Shown: one piece after another, positions 12,871-15,430 of the stretch
Layout of the letters: every line of letters starts with the position of its first letter
Numbering within the stretch: position 1 is the first letter of the stretch
Source: PHAA01 sp964584415
GTDB lineage: Bacteria; Bacillota; Syntrophomonadia; Syntrophomonadales; Syntrophomonadaceae
Assembly (NCBI GenBank): GCA_964584415.1
Contig: CAZOZX010000046.1
Coordinates: forward strand, 1-15,430
DNA length: 15,430 bases
Direction: 5' to 3'
Made by a program: the position numbers and the translations under genes
Notes under the pieces: generated by a model
The model's input: the letters and a program-made list of their open reading frames with translations, nothing else
Told to the model about the DNA's origin: nothing
Database searches by the model: none

Positions 12871-15174
12871 TTGATTAAAATCAGAAACAAAAGAATCGCA
12901 TTACTGCTGGTTCTTGCCATGCTGGCAACCATGTTTGTCGGCATGGGAACTGTCAGTGCGGCAGACGGTCAGGATTACATTGTGGTTACTTCTGACTGGA
13001 CTCCCGTGGATGCTGACTCCAAGGATTATGCCGGCCCCATTACCGTAGAAGCAGGTGCAGACTTTGACGGAGCAAATTTAAACATAGTCTATGCATCCAT
13101 CACCCTGCCTGACGACGGCGAAGTAAAATTTGCCAATACCCCGACTTTATCCGGAAGTTGGGAACTGGAAAGCAAAAACGACTATGAATTAGTGCTTTTC
13201 AACAATACCGATGATTTCAGCGGCGTAGTTGAAGGCGACTTACTCCTGGAAGTTAGTGACATTTATCTTAATCTGTCCGCTGACGCTTCCGGCACCATCA
13301 GTGCTGCCGTAGAATTATGGGCAGAGAATACTGATAACAACATTGTCAACCAGGAAAAAGACACCGTAGTACCGATTGCCAAGATTGACAGCGCTGACAT
13401 CAGCGTAAAAGCTTCCACCAAGGTTAAAACCGTTACGGTTGGCGACGAAGAAGTAGGATCCAAGATCACCTTTACCGAAAAAGGTTATTCCTCATTTGAT
13501 GCTAACAATGTTATCAAGGTCACCATCAAGAAATCCGGCGTAACCTGGGACAGCAGCGTGCTGGACTATGACGGCGACGATTTCGATCAATTTGTAGAAA
13601 CTGGCTGTGAAGTTAACTATGATCCCGGTTCCATTCATTTCGATGGCGAACCCTGGATCAGCAACAACGGCAAAGTGCTGAACTTCACCGTGTCTGATTT
13701 GAATGACATTGAAAAAGGTAATGTAGTCCTAACTCCCCTGCTGGTGGTAAAACCCGGCACCACCGGTGACATCACCGTTGAGGTTTCCGACGAGGAACAC
13801 AATATCGACACCGCCACCTTCACCATTGCCAAGGTTGGCACTGACGGTGTAGCCGTTAGCGTTAAGAACGATGACAAAGATTTCGTCTACAGAGGCCAGA
13901 CCGCTGTATTTGACGAAGTAGAAGTCAAATTGAATCCCGGCCATGCCCTGGATGCCGAAGACTGGTTCAGCGTAACCCTACCCGAAGGCGTTCAGTTCAT
14001 TAAGGGCGATGAGGACTGGGTTCCCTTCAATATGTACGATTACTATGGCGACGCTATTGAAGACGACAACGATTATCTGGACTATGACGGCCTGTTCAAC
14101 AATAACCGGACTGCCTGGTTCACCGTTGACGAAGACGACAACGACAACCTGATGATCGACATCTATGACAACATCTTACTGACCGACTTTGCTGTAATCG
14201 CTGATGCTGATGCAGTAGTGGGCGATCTCAACATCACCTTTGACGGTGCAGTTGAGGGAACTTACAAGATCGGTTCAGTCAAGAACGCTTTCACCATCAC
14301 TGCTGCTCCTGCCTTCCAGTCTCAAGCAGGTTCAACTGTAGTTAACGGTGCCAACATCGTTATCACTGAGACCGATGACGGCGCCTTGAGAACTACCTTC
14401 GGAGAAGAATGGTGGTTACACGGCGGAGTAGACTACTGGTACCAAGGTGAATGGGAAGAAATGTGGGATGCCTTCTTTGAAGGTGCTATCATGCACAACG
14501 ATGGCGACTATTTCGATATCGAATTGCCGGCTGGCATGAGCTTCGATGGAACTCCCACAGTTAAAGTTACCAAAGGCGACATCGATCTGGGCGACGTGAG
14601 CGTACTGGACAATGACACCCTGCGCATCGAAATCGACGAAACCAGCACTGACTTAAGTGAGATTACCATCTCCAACGTGGTTTATGATGTGCTCAACCAG
14701 CCTGCACTGGGCGACATGGTTGCCAAAGTGGGTGCTGACTACAACCTGGCCAGCGACAAACCGCTGGAGAAATTAGCCCTTGGTTCCATTGCCACCAACC
14801 CAACTTCCGTTTATGTGATCGGTGCTTCCACCTTTACCGTAAATGGTGCAGTACAGAGTGTGGTAACTCCTTCTTACATCAAGAATGGACGTACCTACCT
14901 GGCTATCCGCGATATTGCTACCGGACTGGGAATCGATCCGGTCAATGTTCTGTGGGATGCCGCTGCCTCCAAGGTAACCCTGATCAAGGGTGCCAAGATT
15001 GTTCAAGTAACCATCGGCAGCAACACCATGCTGGTTAACGGAACTCCGATAGCCATGGATGTTGCTCCTGAAATCAGCAATGGCCGTGCCATGCTGCCGG
15101 CAGCGTTCATCGCTCAGGCATTTGGCGCCACCGCCAGCTGGGATGCTGCTACTCAGACTGTTACCATTAAATAA
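12871..15174 (+). CDS. Large acidic secreted protein with C-terminal CuAO-N1 domain, probable surface-layer-type protein
   Basis: 767 residues. A signal peptide (1-30, cleavage near VSA/AD) is followed by an Asp-rich, mostly beta exported region with several loosely similar modules. Each has a strand such as ITLPDDGEVKF (about 73), IKVTIKKSGVTWD (about 215), FSVTLPEGVQFIKGDE (about 368) or FDIELPAGMSFDGTP (about 548). Residues 390-434 are very rich in Asp/Asn, and 511-535 carry five Trp. The C-terminus (about 645-767) is a full CuAO-N1/stalk domain (NGRTYLAIRDIATGLGI, ISNGRAMLPAAFIAQAFGATASWD). No SLH repeats, LPXTG motif or transmembrane anchor is seen. TTG at 12871 follows AAGGAGG by 8 nt. 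Codons look enriched in C-ending forms compared with neighbours, hinting at high expression. The ECF-type promoter, structured leader and strong terminator fit an abundant envelope protein. No precise function is assigned. Confidence 0.85.
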   Translation: MIKIRNKRIALLLVLAMLATMFVGMGTVSAADGQDYIVVTSDWTPVDADSKDYAGPITVEAGADFDGANLNIVYASITLPDDGEVKFANTPTLSGSWELESKNDYELVLFNNTDDFSGVVEGDLLLEVSDIYLNLSADASGTISAAVELWAENTDNNIVNQEKDTVVPIAKIDSADISVKASTKVKTVTVGDEEVGSKITFTEKGYSSFDANNVIKVTIKKSGVTWDSSVLDYDGDDFDQFVETGCEVNYDPGSIHFDGEPWISNNGKVLNFTVSDLNDIEKGNVVLTPLLVVKPGTTGDITVEVSDEEHNIDTATFTIAKVGTDGVAVSVKNDDKDFVYRGQTAVFDEVEVKLNPGHALDAEDWFSVTLPEGVQFIKGDEDWVPFNMYDYYGDAIEDDNDYLDYDGLFNNNRTAWFTVDEDDNDNLMIDIYDNILLTDFAVIADADAVVGDLNITFDGAVEGTYKIGSVKNAFTITAAPAFQSQAGSTVVNGANIVITETDDGALRTTFGEEWWLHGGVDYWYQGEWEEMWDAFFEGAIMHNDGDYFDIELPAGMSFDGTPTVKVTKGDIDLGDVSVLDNDTLRIEIDETSTDLSEITISNVVYDVLNQPALGDMVAKVGADYNLASDKPLEKLALGSIATNPTSVYVIGASTFTVNGAVQSVVTPSYIKNGRTYLAIRDIATGLGIDPVNVLWDAAASKVTLIKGAKIVQVTIGSNTMLVNGTPIAMDVAPEISNGRAMLPAAFIAQAFGATASWDAATQTVTIK

Positions 15175-15200
15175 TAGTCCGATAACGCACCAGTAACTCC

Positions 15201-15234
15201 AAAGGACCCGGCTAAACCCGGGTCCTTTTCTTTT
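15201..15234 (+). terminator. Rho-independent terminator of the surface-protein gene
   Basis: AAAGGACCCGG (15201-15211) pairs with CCGGGTCCTTT (15218-15228 or so) around a 6-nt loop, followed by TTCTTTT. It lies 27 nt after the stop codon, a strong and typical terminator. Confidence 0.9.
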
Positions 15235-15430
15235 AGGAACATATTCGATTATGAAATTACATAAAAACGCCTTGATTAGAGGTTTTACCTGATATTTTCT
15301 AATTTTAAGTAATTTTTAAGCGTGGACGGCCTGCAAGAAAAACCATTATATTCTATAATATATAATAAGGAATGGGGAAGGGGGTTTTTAACTATTCAGA
15401 TAAATTCCGAGAACCCGGCGTTATACAAGA
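15235..15430 (+). other. Upstream region of an unseen downstream gene
   Basis: AT-rich. TATAAT at 15354-15359 has only a weak CTGCAA -35 at 17 nt. A short open frame begins at ATG 15372 (MGKGVFNYSDKFREPG) and runs off the window, but AAGGA abuts the ATG and another frame is also open, so I do not call a gene. Confidence 0.3.

Noticed and set aside
1..15430. CRISPR array, tRNA or rRNA genes
   Set aside because: No regularly spaced direct repeats, cloverleaf or rRNA segments were seen; the only rRNA-like match is the 8-mer noted in the leader.

Overview
The window looks like a mid-GC, low-repeat chromosomal segment of a Gram-positive (Firmicutes/Clostridia-type) anaerobe. The reasons are strong AAGGAGG-type ribosome binding sites, TTG and GTG starts, an SLH-anchored protease, a secreted amidase with SH3b, copper-amine-oxidase-N-like (CuAO-N1, 'stalk') and AMIN domains, and a probable S-layer-like protein with a terminal CuAO-N1 domain. 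This mixture is typical of Syntrophomonas/Pelotomaculum-like Clostridia; the genus is a guess from domain style, not a match.

Layout. (1) 65-1363: a CNNM/CorC-HlyC membrane protein. (2) 1530-3252: an apparently intact IS3-family (IS150-like) element. It has orfA, a -1 frameshift site, orfB, matched 25-bp ends and its own terminator hairpin, and it sits in the middle of a near-perfect palindrome. (3) 3404-4399, minus strand: galE. (4) 4702-10422: a two-gene surface operon, a multidomain N-acetylmuramoyl-L-alanine amidase followed 36 nt later by a large S8 subtilase with C-terminal SLH repeats. It is preceded by a possible 21-codon leader ORF. (5) A palindromic, probably bidirectional terminator (10593-10618) separates this operon from a convergent minus-strand pair, an ECF sigma factor (11628-12203) and its membrane anti-sigma factor (10642-11631), which overlap by GTGA. 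(6) A 667-nt divergent control region (12204-12870). (7) 12871-15174: a large acidic secreted protein, probably a surface-layer-type protein, ending in a strong terminator (15201-15234). After it comes the upstream region of an unseen gene.

The most informative observation is regulatory. The sigma factor's own upstream region and the leader of the divergent surface-protein gene carry the same two-part motif, GGGAAC - 18 nt - GTCTAA (each with a T tract after GGGAAC), facing the appropriate gene in each case. This is what an autoregulated ECF sigma factor and its target would look like, and it suggests a local circuit. In this model an envelope signal acts through the anti-sigma ectodomain, releases the sigma factor, and raises expression of the surface protein. 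The anti-sigma ectodomain resembles DUF4349, which is an unusual sensor. The surface-protein mRNA would carry a roughly 210-nt structured 5' leader.

The second notable point is the IS insertion in the centre of a palindrome that, when closed up, looks like a rho-independent terminator. This recalls the palindrome-targeting IS3-family elements known in enterobacteria.
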